A stretch of DNA of 64,000 nt from Pseudomonas baetica (GTDB lineage: Bacteria; Pseudomonadota; Gammaproteobacteria; Pseudomonadales; Pseudomonadaceae), in contig NZ_PHHE01000001.1 of NCBI RefSeq assembly GCF_002813455.1, positions 1,984,001 through 2,048,000 on the forward strand, in the 5' to 3' direction. The notes under the pieces are model-generated. The model did no database searches. It was not told where the DNA came from and worked only from the letters and a program-made list of their open reading frames with translations. Each line of letters opens with the position of its first letter. The stretch's first letter is position 1. The position numbers and the translations under genes are program-made. Of the stretch, positions 41,409 to 53,180 are shown one piece after another.

Positions 41409-42652
41409 ATGATTAACTCTAAGATGATTCACCGTTTCTGCCTGTCCATTAGCCTTGTTCTTTTTTTATCTGTTTCCCAAGCTGAAACTGTTACGCCTCC
41501 GCTTAATTTTGACTTTCAAAGCATTCAAGTTTCTTCGGCATTACAACTCCTTGCCGACTATCGTGGTTTAAATCTTGTGCTGGATGACAGTATTCACGGT
41601 TCGCTTTCCATGCGAATGAAGGATGTCACCTGGATGAGGCAATTGAATATGTATCGTCTGCCAAGGGCTTGCTATATAGCGTAGAAGGTAACTTTTTGCG
41701 CGTAAGCTCACTCCAGCGCCCTAGCGAGTATTCAAAGCAGTCTTATGGCGTCTTTCAACAGCTCAAAGATTCAAGCTCTTCTGCCGCCAATTCGTCTTTC
41801 AGAGTTTCTATTTTTAAAGTGCATAATATCTTGTCGTCTGACGCTATAAAGGCATTTGCTCTCGATCAGGGCGAGAGCCTTAACTTTGAGGATGACTCTT
41901 CTATTATTGTTGCTCGGATGTCTGACAGCAGGCTTTCTGATTTTCGTACTTATCTTGCTGCTGTTGATTACTCAAGAAAGCAGGTGATGATTGAGGCTCG
42001 CATAGTCGAAGTTGATCGATCCTACTCCAAAAATCTCGGCGTCCAATGGGGTGGATCTGTTGGCAGCGGCGCCGGTACTGTCACTGGGTCTGTACCACTT
42101 GGACTTTCAGCGGCCGCTGTTGCTGGATTCGGTATCGTCTCCAAATCAGTCAATCTTGACGTGGCCCTCAGCGCAATGGAACAGCGCGGGAAAGGCCGCG
42201 TTATCTCTAGTCCGCGCGTATACACCTCTGATCGACACCAAGCCAAAATCGTTAAGGGATCTCAGGTTCCTTACCAGCAGTCCGCAGGGGAGGGGTCAAC
42301 ATCAATTTCTTTTAAGGAGGCTGCGTTATCTTTGGACGTCACTCCGTTCGTTAACGAGAAGGGTGTATTGCTCGATGTTATTCTTTCTAAGGACGAACCA
42401 GATTATTCCAACGCCATGAATGGTGTTCCACCAATCAACACCACGTCGCTTACCTCCCGGGTTTTTTCAGGCTTCGGTCAGACTGTGGCCCTTGGCGGTG
42501 TCTACTCGGACGTCGACACGACAGTGACCAAGAGTGTTCCGTTTCTCGGGAAAATTCCCGGTTTTAAATGGTTGTTTACCAGTAGCTCGACCGTATCTAA
42601 TAGCACTGAGCTTGTGCTTTTCCTCACACCTGTTTTGGTCGAGAAGCAATGA
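41409..42652 (+). pseudogene. Secretin, frameshifted (unit 2)
   Basis: One G is missing near 41633 (CCTGGATG for CCTGGGATG), splitting the 414-codon frame into 41409-41684 and a downstream part open to 42652. The cut lies in the N0 domain, so the barrel part would lack its signal peptide. Confidence 0.8.
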
Positions 42653-42694
42653 CAGGCGTCATTTTCCTCTGGCGTTAGCCTGGTGAGGCCCGCA

Positions 42695-42853
42695 ATGCAC
42701 AATCAAATCGACAAATTGATAGCTGAAACGATGAAGATCGATGTTGATGCAAGCAAGGTAACTGCGGAAATATTCTGGATTCCACTGGCAATTTCGATAG
42801 GATTGATCTCTTTCGTAGCTACCATAACTGCGGTTATTTTGAAGCTACTTTGA
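42695..42853 (+). CDS. Small single-helix membrane protein (unit 2)
   Basis: 52 aa, identical to the copy at 32451. Confidence 0.57.
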   Translation: MHNQIDKLIAETMKIDVDASKVTAEIFWIPLAISIGLISFVATITAVILKLL

Positions 42854-42925
42854 CATTCTCATATAACTAAACTAAACAACTATTTAGCATAGTTATTCCT
42901 TAGGGGTATATGGGCGAGTAGGGTG

Positions 42926-43189
42926 CTAGATAATCGCAGGTAGCTCCTTTCCAGTTAACAAACGGTTATCCAAGCTAATAAATTCGAATTCATCACTATG
43001 CGCATAAATTTGCCGTGTTGCATTGCCGATAATTCGACTGTTGAAGGCTGCAACCTCTGTTTTTTCTAACGGGATCACTCGCTCGTTTGCCTCGTAGTCG
43101 CCTAGAACAGCGATATCTTTGCTCAAGGGGATGAAAATACTGACGTCTCTCAGCGCGAACCCCAAGCCCCAGCCATCGTCAGGTCGATC
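42926..43189 (-). pseudogene. DUF4238 C-terminal remnant (unit 2)
   Basis: Same truncation point as in unit 1, joined to the second IS copy. Confidence 0.88.
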
Positions 43190-44424
<1,235 letters not shown>

Positions 44425-44511
44425 AACTGCCGGCTGATAGCTTCCTTGGTTGTTGAATGAGTCTGACGTACAATTTTTGCTTTCTAATGAGCAGTTTTGA
44501 TAAGGAATCCC

Positions 44512-44892
44512 ATGACGCAATCGCAAGATCTTCACAAAGAAAAAGCTCGAATTTCCGTTGCTTTTCAGACCGCTGAAGGTACCGAAATAGCCGCATTTCG
44601 TGAGTTTTGGCGGACAAATTGTGAGCAGGCAAACCAAGGGTATCTAAATTTTTTACAAGTCATGAATGGCTCCGAGCAAATATCATTTGCAAAGGTTTCG
44701 GAGCTTGAAGAGGTGTTCTTGCGCCTGTGTCAGTACGATTACGTATTAAACGAAAAATCCAAAGATCTACCAGTTGAAGGTGATGTGCACGCTGGTGTTC
44801 AGATCCGGTTGAATGACGCTGTCAAATGGGTTGCGTTTGCTCGGCAGAGCATGAAGCATATTCGCGGCTGGACCTTTCCAATGAATCGTTGA
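44512..44892 (+). CDS. Inovirus protein A (unit 3)
   Basis: 126 aa, identical to the copy at 24012. Confidence 0.62.
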   Translation: MTQSQDLHKEKARISVAFQTAEGTEIAAFREFWRTNCEQANQGYLNFLQVMNGSEQISFAKVSELEEVFLRLCQYDYVLNEKSKDLPVEGDVHAGVQIRLNDAVKWVAFARQSMKHIRGWTFPMNR

Positions 44893-44931
44893 TCCGTCAA
44901 TCAGGGAAAGACTCGTCTAGCCCGCCGGGTT

Positions 44932-45206
44932 GAGTTTCCGATTCGGAAACTTCGCTCCATGGCCGCAGTTTCGCGGCCGCGAAACTTTTCTCTCCGACGG
45001 GATTGACCAAGCCAAAAGGGAAGGATTCCGGCTAGCCTGAGTTTCCGATTCGGAAACTTCGCTCCATGGCCGCAGTTTCGCGCCCGCGAAACTTTTCTCT
45101 CCAGGATTGACCAAGCCAAAAAAGGGAAGGATTCCGGCTAGCCTAGGTTTCCGATTCGGAAACTTCCCTCCCTGACCCGCAGTTTCGCGCCCGCGAAACT
45201 TTTTTG
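44932..45206. repeat. Three 107-bp palindromic tandem repeats (unit 3)
   Basis: Identical to 24432-24706. Confidence 0.85.
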
Positions 45207-45290
45207 TACGCTCCCCAAACATCATGATTTCGAAGCTCTCTCATTGCTTGAGGCATCTGTTACGCTCGATGCTTCAACCAAGGGATGCAT

Positions 45291-45551
45291 ATGCAATATA
45301 AAGGCAAAGCTATTTTGACTCTTCGCTGTCTGCTGACCGTTCCGCGTCAAATGACGGTGGCCACCAACATCGACGTTTCGGTAACGCCTCGCGATAATCA
45401 TGTCGTAATTGCTGCAACGCTCGCCGAAGAAGTCCCCAACGTTTCTGAGCTTGATATTTCAATTGAGGATGAGGTTCATCGTTTTGTGGTGGATTCAACG
45501 ACGCATCTTGGTCGCCAATACGTCTTCTTCTGTTTCCCCGTTGCAGACTGA
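45291..45551 (+). CDS. Inovirus protein B (unit 3)
   Basis: 86 aa, identical to the copy at 24792. The G-run of its ribosome site is one shorter (AAGGG). Same terminator at 45660-45692. Confidence 0.58.
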   Translation: MQYKGKAILTLRCLLTVPRQMTVATNIDVSVTPRDNHVVIAATLAEEVPNVSELDISIEDEVHRFVVDSTTHLGRQYVFFCFPVAD

Positions 45552-45837
45552 AACCTCGACCTGCCCGCAGGGCATTAGGCGCCACGCTAATCGGTAGCCA
45601 GGCTAATCAACATCCGCGCCGATACCCGGCAACGCCGGCCGCTCTCAAGCCCAATAAAAAACCCCCGGCGATCGACAAATCACCGAGGGTTTCTTTCGCG
45701 TTAAAACCTCTGAGGATCGCTCTGAGGGCACTTCGCGCATTGTTCTGCCAAGAGCTTTTTACGCGGTCTTACGCGCAGCCTGCACGGTCCCGTGACGTCC
45801 AGCACTATCTTAGGATAGGTCCCGGAGGTCCGATTTC

Positions 45838-46050
45838 TCAGCGAGTCTCAGGTTTCCCGATGAGGCGTTTTTCAGTGTCCTCGATGGTTGATGCCCTCAC
45901 GTAACAGGCACCCGTAGCTTTTTGGCCTTGTATTCGTTGGATCATCAGCATCTTTGCCATGCTTTCTTTGCAATGTGCCTCGGAGTCGCTTGCAAAGGTT
46001 TCAGGCACCTTTCCCTCAATCAACATGATGAAAAACCACATTTTCAGCAT
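45838..46050 (-). CDS. Small inovirus protein on the repressor strand (unit 3)
   Basis: 70 aa, identical to the copy at 25339. Confidence 0.58.
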   Translation of the reverse strand: MLKMWFFIMLIEGKVPETFASDSEAHCKESMAKMLMIQRIQGQKATGACYVRASTIEDTEKRLIGKPETR

Positions 46051-46152
46051 GGCGCCTCCATGGCTTTCGGAGCGAAGCGGGTGGGGGTGTTGTTACACCC
46101 CCACTTTGGTATGGTTTTCCATACTTTCCAACCTTCACACGACCTGCTTTTG

Positions 46153-46518
46153 CTATCTCAGCGCTTCTTGCTCGTACCCGAAAAGCACACCTTTCAAGGC
46201 GATTTTGGCTTGATTACGGATATCTACAGGTAGGGCTTCAAACCGCCGAAGAATAGGCAACATGTCTTGGGATACAACCATTTCAGAAGGCTCTAATAAG
46301 AGTTCATCAGTGGTTGTTCCCAGCACTTGGGCAAGGCTTACCACCTTGTCAGCCGACGGCATTCCGCGGCCTGCTTCGTAGGAGGTGTAACTCGACTTAC
46401 TAATACCCGCAGCCTCCCAAACGGCCTGTTGGGTCAACCCTTTGGCCTCCCGATACCGTCTCAGATTTGTTCCGATGGTCATGGCTCTGCTGCCTGCGTG
46501 GTTGCTCATGCTTTCCAT
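46153..46518 (-). CDS. XRE-type phage repressor (unit 3)
   Basis: 121 aa, identical to the copy at 25654. Confidence 0.85.
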   Translation of the reverse strand: MESMSNHAGSRAMTIGTNLRRYREAKGLTQQAVWEAAGISKSSYTSYEAGRGMPSADKVVSLAQVLGTTTDELLLEPSEMVVSQDMLPILRRFEALPVDIRNQAKIALKGVLFGYEQEALR

Positions 46519-46526
46519 CGTATTAA

Positions 46527-46624
46527 CTGTCTATCCATACAGTATCTATATATCGGTACATTTCTGCTTGCATTTGAGCATTCGATAGTCTCATAATCCT
46601 GCCACTTCTGTATTGGAATACAGA
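46527..46624. promoter_or_regulatory. Divergent control region with two LexA-like palindromes (unit 3)
   Basis: Same as 26028-26125. Confidence 0.62.
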
Positions 46625-46641
46625 TATTGACAGGATTTCCC

Positions 46642-47775
46642 ATGTTCATCGATTGGCTGACGATTTCGCAGGAGCACGATCACGATCTTCCGATCGTGTG
46701 CGACGTCTTTACCCTAACGATAGACGCGAACAGTAATGAAGTGTTGAGCACCCGGCAGCCTCGCTTCAAACATGAAGCGAGCTTCTCTACCTCCGTCAGC
46801 ATTCACGTTCAGGGTCGGAAGATTCGCGTTGAAGGAAATCCCAGCCGGGTAGGGCGGCTGGACAACTTATTCGGGTTTGCCTCTATCGAGCAATGCGTCT
46901 CGGTATACAACGCTTTGTTGCGTGAATACGGTCTTCCTGGCTTCACACGTTGCACCCGCCTAGATATTCGTCAGGGTGAGTCAGGTGCAAAGTCCGGCGA
47001 CCGTATCGCTGACGGGGCAAAGATTGAACGGATCGACCTGACCACCAATGTTTCGTTGGGTGAGGGCAATGTACTTGCCTATTTACGCGGCGTTTCTAGT
47101 CAGCGAATCGGGCATTCCATCGGTTTTTTGTATCCCAATGGTCGCACTGTTGCTTGGACGCCAAAGGGCAACGGCAAAGGCGGGCGACTCCAATATCGAA
47201 AGGCATATGACAAGGCCTTTGAGATGGATCAGAACTGCCTTCCAAAAATAAAGCGTGTTTTTGGCGAAGACTCACCTGAGTACAAATATGTTCAGCGGGT
47301 AAAAAACTACTGTGCCCAAGAAGGCGTAGTCCGCATGGAACAAGAGCTTAAAAGCGAATATTTACAGCGTGAAGCCCTTTGCTATTGGGGCCTATTTGAT
47401 GAAAGGCGTCTGGCCGAACTCCACAGTGAGTTTCTTAAAATAGATGAAAAGTTGAAGGTGACAGCCATGGATATTGTGAGCATTGCTGAACAATTGGTTG
47501 CTGAGGGTGTTTGCGACACTCTACGTTCTGCTCGTACCACGGCTAGTTACGCTCTTGAGTGGATGTCTGGCACATCCAACATTGACTTTTCAAAGTCTCA
47601 GGTAAAAGGACATGCGGCCAAACTTAATCGTATCGGCATCAACATTCGCAATGCTTGCGATACGAGTCGTTTTGCTCCGGTGTTTGTCCGCCAGTGTCGG
47701 GAAGTGACGAAAAGTACTCTGTCTATACCAACATGGTACCAGCGCCCTAATCATCTGCAGCAGGTTGCCGCGTGA
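46642..47775 (+). CDS. Inovirus replication initiation protein (unit 3)
   Basis: 377 aa, identical to the unit 1 protein at 26143; intact. Confidence 0.88.
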   Translation: MFIDWLTISQEHDHDLPIVCDVFTLTIDANSNEVLSTRQPRFKHEASFSTSVSIHVQGRKIRVEGNPSRVGRLDNLFGFASIEQCVSVYNALLREYGLPGFTRCTRLDIRQGESGAKSGDRIADGAKIERIDLTTNVSLGEGNVLAYLRGVSSQRIGHSIGFLYPNGRTVAWTPKGNGKGGRLQYRKAYDKAFEMDQNCLPKIKRVFGEDSPEYKYVQRVKNYCAQEGVVRMEQELKSEYLQREALCYWGLFDERRLAELHSEFLKIDEKLKVTAMDIVSIAEQLVAEGVCDTLRSARTTASYALEWMSGTSNIDFSKSQVKGHAAKLNRIGINIRNACDTSRFAPVFVRQCREVTKSTLSIPTWYQRPNHLQQVAA

Positions 47776-48005
47776 GAACGGTAAGTTTTCAGGGGACTCA
47801 GCTCACAAGCGGACAGCGAAGGAGATTGGCTGAACAGCAGCAAGTTCGCGATTTTTTTATCAACCCGGTTCTTGCTCAGCAGGTCGAGCAAGCGCTCAAG
47901 GCTGTCGAGGCCCGAAAAGAGCAGGGTGTTAAGCCAGAGCGTATCTGGATGCTAGAGCGTCAAGAAGCAGGAACAACCTCGGTGGCTGAATGGATGGGTT
48001 TCTAA
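47772..48005 (+). CDS. Small phage protein G (unit 3)
   Basis: 77 aa, identical to the copy at 27273. Confidence 0.66.
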   Translation: MRTVSFQGTQLTSGQRRRLAEQQQVRDFFINPVLAQQVEQALKAVEARKEQGVKPERIWMLERQEAGTTSVAEWMGF

Positions 48006-48262
48006 TGGATAAGAAACAGTTTCAAACTCTCCGCTGGAATGTTGAGGCCGATATTCGCAACCACGTTAGCGATGAGTCGCTAGTAAAAAGCATTGCAAAT
48101 GATGTTATGCGAACTGTATTGGCTGACTTTTCGAATCAGGCGATTGCTCGACAACGCAGCAAGCGTCAATTTCTGACTTTCAGGCGCAACCCTGAAGTCA
48201 TTGCGCCCAGTTGGGCATACCGCAAGCCTGGCACTGTCCCTGGCTTTCCAACACTGAGATAA
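48005..48262 (+). CDS. Small phage protein H (unit 3)
   Basis: 85 aa, identical to the copy at 27506. Confidence 0.66.
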   Translation: MDKKQFQTLRWNVEADIRNHVSDESLVKSIANDVMRTVLADFSNQAIARQRSKRQFLTFRRNPEVIAPSWAYRKPGTVPGFPTLR

Positions 48263-48271
48263 GGGCATTAC

Positions 48272-48568
48272 ATGTCTAACGTAATCGTAGTTGAAGTAAC
48301 TGGCAATCATCGTAGTGGTACCGCCGCGAAAAGCGGCAAACCTTATTGCATGTTTGAAGCATATGCTCACTTGCCAAATATTCCATACCCGCAAAAATGT
48401 ACTTTTTACGCTGAAACCCCACAGCAGGTTCCTCAGCCGGGAAAGTATGAGTGCGATGTTATTGCACAGGTTCGGGATGACCGTCTCATTTTTGAAGTCG
48501 ATCCTCGCCAAGGGCGTCGTGTCAGTTCGAACGCTCCGATTTCTTCGGCAACTCCTAAGTCTGCGTAA
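48272..48568 (+). CDS. Phage ssDNA-binding protein (unit 3)
   Basis: 98 aa, identical to the copy at 27773. Confidence 0.8.
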   Translation: MSNVIVVEVTGNHRSGTAAKSGKPYCMFEAYAHLPNIPYPQKCTFYAETPQQVPQPGKYECDVIAQVRDDRLIFEVDPRQGRRVSSNAPISSATPKSA

Positions 48569-48792
48569 TGCCCGGCATTCTTTTCTGTCCATCTGAGATT
48601 TCTATCGATGGCGGTTTGCCGGTTTGTTCTACTTCTTGGGAGGCTTTGCCTTACATGCCTCCCTTTGATCCGTCTCAGCTTGATCCAACTACTTTGGCGC
48701 AAGCATTTGGGGCCGGATTCACACTAGTCGCTTTCTTTATGATCGGGTCTATGGGTATCCGGGCGTTTCTTAATTTCATCAAGCAATCCTGA
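48568..48792 (+). CDS. Probable minor coat protein (unit 3)
   Basis: 74 aa, identical to the copy at 28069. Confidence 0.62.
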   Translation: MPGILFCPSEISIDGGLPVCSTSWEALPYMPPFDPSQLDPTTLAQAFGAGFTLVAFFMIGSMGIRAFLNFIKQS

Positions 48793-48802
48793 GGATTCAA
48801 TC

Positions 48803-49030
48803 ATGTTTAAAAAGACGAGTGCTGTAGTTGTGTCTGCTGTTGCCTTGGCTGTTGTTGCACCATCAGTATTCGCCGCTGATCCTGCGGGCGGCTGGGATTA
48901 TACCGGTCTTACTTCCTCCATCGATTTCAGCACTATTTCCGTCGGTGTTCTTGCCGTGGCTGGAATCTTGGCCGGTGTGTACGCCGGTATCAAAGGTGCC
49001 AAAATCGTGCTGGGTTTCCTGCGCGGTTAA
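48803..49030 (+). CDS. Major coat protein (unit 3)
   Basis: 75 aa precursor, identical to the copy at 28304. Terminator at 49052-49077. Confidence 0.92.
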   Translation: MFKKTSAVVVSAVALAVVAPSVFAADPAGGWDYTGLTSSIDFSTISVGVLAVAGILAGVYAGIKGAKIVLGFLRG

Positions 49031-49206
49031 ATCACCTCTTCTGATTGACCTGGGTGTCTTCGGGCACCCTTTTTTTTACCTGAATATTTGCAACAGCGAA
49101 GAGTCTCGCTATTTGCCTGAGGCCTGCAAAATGGATCAGCTCTATTACTTTGCTATGTTTTGCATCGGTTGTGGTTGCTCGTTCGCTACCTTCTCGGGGT
49201 GGTGAT

Positions 49207-50271
49207 ATGAGAGCAACGGCTTTTTTCTTTTTAACCGCGCTTTTTAGTGCCAATAGCTTTGCCGGTTATTACTACACGATTGCCGACGGTGTAACTGAGT
49301 ATCCGACACCTGATGCAGCGTGTACCTTTGTGCTTTCCACATATACGGACGTTACCTATACAAATCTTACTTTCAATCATTGGGGCACACTTACCGACAC
49401 AGGTGATCCTGTAGCAGCTGGTTCAGGTTACTGCTATTACAACAGAACCAATAAATGGGGTGAGGTTTCTGTAAAGCGGCATCCAGCAGTAATCAAACAA
49501 CACATTTCGAATGAGCACGTACCTAACGAGTGCGCAGGCGCTCCTGCTGCCATTGTCAGTCGCGGCCCTTATTCCTCGGTAGTGCGCAGTGATGGTAAGA
49601 ACTATGTGGTTGGTTCATCTCCATCTTCTGTGTGTTCGGGTAATTGCTTATATGAAAAGCCTGATGCCGCCAATACCAAGGACTGCTTTGTTTTATCATC
49701 GGATGCACAAACTGGTTTTTGTAATTATGGCTTCACTTTAGTCACAGCTGATAACGGTGATGGGACGAGCTGTTCAGTTAACACCTCAATTCCTTATGAA
49801 ACCGGTTCTAGCCTGAATGGCTCAGAGACTGGTGGTGAGGATGAAGATTGCGACACAACTCTCCCCAACAATACCTGCGATAGCACTGGTGGTGAGGGTG
49901 GTGGAGACGGTTCTGGTGATGGGAACGGTGATGGGAGTGGAGAGGGTGGTAGCTCCAATGATGGCTTTAAGACCCCCGGAAAGCCTGATCTTGATCCTAG
50001 GGAAGGTCAGCGAAAGCCTCGCATAGCTTCGCAATATCTAGGCTTCAGTTCGACCTTTCAGGAATCTGTTACGTACACCACAATCAAATCCTCTTTTCAA
50101 AATATCGGTGATCCTGGTGCAGCGTGCCCCGTTGCAACTATTGATCTTTTTGGAACAAATATAACCTTCGATTCCCACTGCATTATTTTTGAGTCTATCG
50201 CACCTACATTGTCCTTTGTGTTCATGGCGGCGTGGGCTTTATTGGCCGTTTTTATTATTCTTTCAGCTTAG
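49207..50271 (+). CDS. Adsorption protein, pIII type (unit 3)
   Basis: 354 aa, identical to the copy at 28708; intact. Confidence 0.87.
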   Translation: MRATAFFFLTALFSANSFAGYYYTIADGVTEYPTPDAACTFVLSTYTDVTYTNLTFNHWGTLTDTGDPVAAGSGYCYYNRTNKWGEVSVKRHPAVIKQHISNEHVPNECAGAPAAIVSRGPYSSVVRSDGKNYVVGSSPSSVCSGNCLYEKPDAANTKDCFVLSSDAQTGFCNYGFTLVTADNGDGTSCSVNTSIPYETGSSLNGSETGGEDEDCDTTLPNNTCDSTGGEGGGDGSGDGNGDGSGEGGSSNDGFKTPGKPDLDPREGQRKPRIASQYLGFSSTFQESVTYTTIKSSFQNIGDPGAACPVATIDLFGTNITFDSHCIIFESIAPTLSFVFMAAWALLAVFIILSA

Positions 50272-50280
50272 GTAAACCAC

Positions 50281-50568
50281 ATGCTAAGTGATTTCTCTGC
50301 ATGGCTCAGGGATGTAGTAAGTGATGTCGCGCAATTTTTCATTGATATGCTTCTTAATCTGTTGGACTGGATCTGGGCAGCGTTTGTCACTTTGATCGAC
50401 TCACTGCCCATTGCAAGTACTGTTGAGCAAGCGGCTGGATTGTTTACAGCAATACCGCCATCGGTTTGGTATTTCATGAATGTGTTCCAGATACCGAATG
50501 GAATCATTAGTGTTATAAGTGCATATTTAATTCGTTTCTTTATTCGTCGGCTTCCATTCATTGGGTGA
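50281..50568 (+). CDS. pVI-like minor coat protein (unit 3)
   Basis: 95 aa, identical to the copy at 29782; intact. Confidence 0.82.
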   Translation: MLSDFSAWLRDVVSDVAQFFIDMLLNLLDWIWAAFVTLIDSLPIASTVEQAAGLFTAIPPSVWYFMNVFQIPNGIISVISAYLIRFFIRRLPFIG

Positions 50569-50571
50569 TGT

Positions 50572-51609
50572 ATGGCTATTCATGCTTATGTTGGAAAGCC
50601 GGGCCATGGCAAGAGCTATGGTGTTGTTGAGCATGTGGTAATTCCTTCGCTCAAACAAAACAGGCATGTGGTTACTAATATTCCGCTGTCAATCGACGAT
50701 CTTCTTTCTACTTACGGCGGCAACATTACCCAGCTTCCGCCAAACTGGTTTGAGCTTGATGATCTTTCGCATATTATTCCTCCCGGATCTGTTGCGATCA
50801 TCGATGAATGCTGGAGGCGTTGGCCGGCAGGTCAAAATACAAATCACGCAAACTTTACTGATAAATCCCTGTTAGCTGAACACCGGCATCGTGTTGATGC
50901 AAATAACAACTCAATGCGTGTTGTATTGGTTACGCAAGATCTAGCGCAAATTTCGTCGTGGGTTCGTCTTTTAATTGAAACCACGTATAGAATTAGAAAG
51001 CTGAGCAAGAAAGCTTTTAAGGTTGACATTTATAACGGCGCTGTTACTGGTGACTCCCCGTCAAAATCGAAGCTTGTAAGAACTACGGCAGGCACATTCA
51101 AGCCTTCTGTTTATTCTTTCTATAAATCAGCAACTCAATCTGATTCGGGAGCTGTTGGTGATGAGTCGTCTGCTGACGGTCGTGCCAGTATTCTTCGTTC
51201 GTTCGGTCTTTGGTCAACAATTGTCGTGTTTGTTTTATTTATCGGCCTAGGCATTTTTGGGGTAAAGAGTTTCTTTTCCGCTAGCTCTCCCGGTGTGGTA
51301 GAACACGATATTCCTTCGTCTGTTTCAAAGCCACCAATCAAATCATCTGAACCTGCTATTTCTACGACTTGGCGTTTAGTTGGGTTTATTCATCCATCAA
51401 AACCAGACCAGTCCTCTAAAGCTGTCGCTGAGGCTTTAGCCTTAATAGCAGATAATAATGGAAACACTCGATACATTTCGTTTTCTAACTGTCGATACTT
51501 TCCTGATTACATTGAAGCCTATTGCATAGTCGATGGCTTCAAGGTCACCAACTGGTCGCTTAAAAAGTCTATCCCCATTGTAGGTGGGTTAATTGGCGGT
51601 GGTGTTTAG
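50572..51609 (+). CDS. zot: Zot/pI-type assembly ATPase (unit 3)
   Basis: 345 aa, identical to the copy at 30073, with an intact P-loop. Confidence 0.93.
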   Translation: MAIHAYVGKPGHGKSYGVVEHVVIPSLKQNRHVVTNIPLSIDDLLSTYGGNITQLPPNWFELDDLSHIIPPGSVAIIDECWRRWPAGQNTNHANFTDKSLLAEHRHRVDANNNSMRVVLVTQDLAQISSWVRLLIETTYRIRKLSKKAFKVDIYNGAVTGDSPSKSKLVRTTAGTFKPSVYSFYKSATQSDSGAVGDESSADGRASILRSFGLWSTIVVFVLFIGLGIFGVKSFFSASSPGVVEHDIPSSVSKPPIKSSEPAISTTWRLVGFIHPSKPDQSSKAVAEALALIADNNGNTRYISFSNCRYFPDYIEAYCIVDGFKVTNWSLKKSIPIVGGLIGGGV

Positions 51610-51662
51610 CGTAGCGCAAACGACGCCGCTAATTAATCCACCCACCACTTGGAACTCCAGTC

Positions 51663-52907
51663 ATGATTAACTCTAAGATGATTCACCGTTTCTGCCTGTC
51701 CATTAGCCTTGTTCTTTTTTTATCTGTTTCCCAAGCTGAAACTGTTACGCCTCCGCTTAATTTTGACTTTCAAAGCATTCAAGTTTCTTCGGCATTACAA
51801 CTCCTTGCCGACTATCGTGGTTTAAATCTTGTGCTGGATGACAGTATTCACGGTTCGCTTTCCATGCGAATGAAGGATGTCACCTGGGATGAGGCAATTG
51901 AATATGTATCGTCTGCCAAGGGCTTGCTATATAGCGTAGAAGGTAACTTTTTGCGCGTAAGCTCACTCCAGCGCCCTAGCGAGTATTCAAAGCAGTCTTA
52001 TGGCGTCTTTCAACAGCTCAAAGATTCAAGCTCTTCTGCCGCCAATTCGTCTTTCAGAGTTTCTATTTTTAAAGTGCATAATATCTTGTCGTCTGACGCT
52101 ATAAAGGCATTTGCTCTCGATCAGGGCGAGAGCCTTAACTTTGAGGATGACTCTTCTATTATTGTTGCTCGGATGTCTGACAGCAGGCTTTCTGATTTTC
52201 GTACTTATCTTGCTGCTGTTGATTACTCAAGAAAGCAGGTGATGATTGAGGCTCGCATAGTCGAAGTTGATCGATCCTACTCCAAAAATCTCGGCGTCCA
52301 ATGGGGTGGATCTGTTGGCAGCGGCGCCGGTACTGTCACTGGGTCTGTACCACTTGGACTTTCAGCGGCCGCTGTTGCTGGATTCGGTATCGTCTCCAAA
52401 TCAGTCAATCTTGACGTGGCCCTCAGCGCAATGGAACAGCGCGGGAAAGGCCGCGTTATCTCTAGTCCGCGCGTATACACCTCTGATCGACACCAAGCCA
52501 AAATCGTTAAGGGATCTCAGGTTCCTTACCAGCAGTCCGCAGGGGAGGGGTCAACATCAATTTCTTTTAAGGAGGCTGCGTTATCTTTGGACGTCACTCC
52601 GTTCGTTAACGAGAAGGGTGTATTGCTCGATGTTATTCTTTCTAAGGACGAACCAGATTATTCCAACGCCATGAATGGTGTTCCACCAATCAACACCACG
52701 TCGCTTACCTCCCGGGTTTTTTCAGGCTTCGGTCAGACTGTGGCCCTTGGCGGTGTCTACTCGGACGTCGACACGACAGTGACCAAGAGTGTTCCGTTTC
52801 TCGGGAAAATTCCCGGTTTTAAATGGTTGTTTACCAGTAGCTCGACCGTATCTAATAGCACTGAGCTTGTGCTTTTCCTCACACCTGTTTTGGTCGAGAA
52901 GCAATGA
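51663..52907 (+). CDS. Phage-encoded secretin (unit 3)
   Basis: 414 aa, identical to the copy at 31164; intact. Confidence 0.92.
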   Translation: MINSKMIHRFCLSISLVLFLSVSQAETVTPPLNFDFQSIQVSSALQLLADYRGLNLVLDDSIHGSLSMRMKDVTWDEAIEYVSSAKGLLYSVEGNFLRVSSLQRPSEYSKQSYGVFQQLKDSSSSAANSSFRVSIFKVHNILSSDAIKAFALDQGESLNFEDDSSIIVARMSDSRLSDFRTYLAAVDYSRKQVMIEARIVEVDRSYSKNLGVQWGGSVGSGAGTVTGSVPLGLSAAAVAGFGIVSKSVNLDVALSAMEQRGKGRVISSPRVYTSDRHQAKIVKGSQVPYQQSAGEGSTSISFKEAALSLDVTPFVNEKGVLLDVILSKDEPDYSNAMNGVPPINTTSLTSRVFSGFGQTVALGGVYSDVDTTVTKSVPFLGKIPGFKWLFTSSSTVSNSTELVLFLTPVLVEKQ

Positions 52908-52949
52908 CAGGCGTCATTTTCCTCTGGCGTTAGCCTGGTGAGGCCCGCA

Positions 52950-53108
52950 ATGCACAATCAAATCGACAAATTGATAGCTGAAACGATGAAGATCGATGTT
53001 GATGCAAGCAAGGTAACTGCGGAAATATTCTGGATTCCACTGGCAATTTCGATAGGATTGATCTCTTTCGTAGCTACCATAACTGCGGTTATTTTGAAGC
53101 TACTTTGA
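52950..53108 (+). CDS. Small single-helix membrane protein (unit 3)
   Basis: 52 aa, identical to the copy at 32451. Confidence 0.57.
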   Translation: MHNQIDKLIAETMKIDVDASKVTAEIFWIPLAISIGLISFVATITAVILKLL

Positions 53109-53180
53109 CATTCTCATATAACTAAACTAAACAACTATTTAGCATAGTTATTCCTTAGGGGTATATGGGCGAGTAGGGTG

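Larger units (their letters stand above)
34181..43189 (+). mobile_element. Inovirus prophage unit 2 (right end truncated by IS; frameshifted)
   Basis: Same order as unit 1. Twelve one-base deletions relative to units 1 and 3 fall between about 37144 and 41635 and break rep, the pIII-like, pVI-like, Zot and secretin frames. No substitution was seen. Confidence 0.9.
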
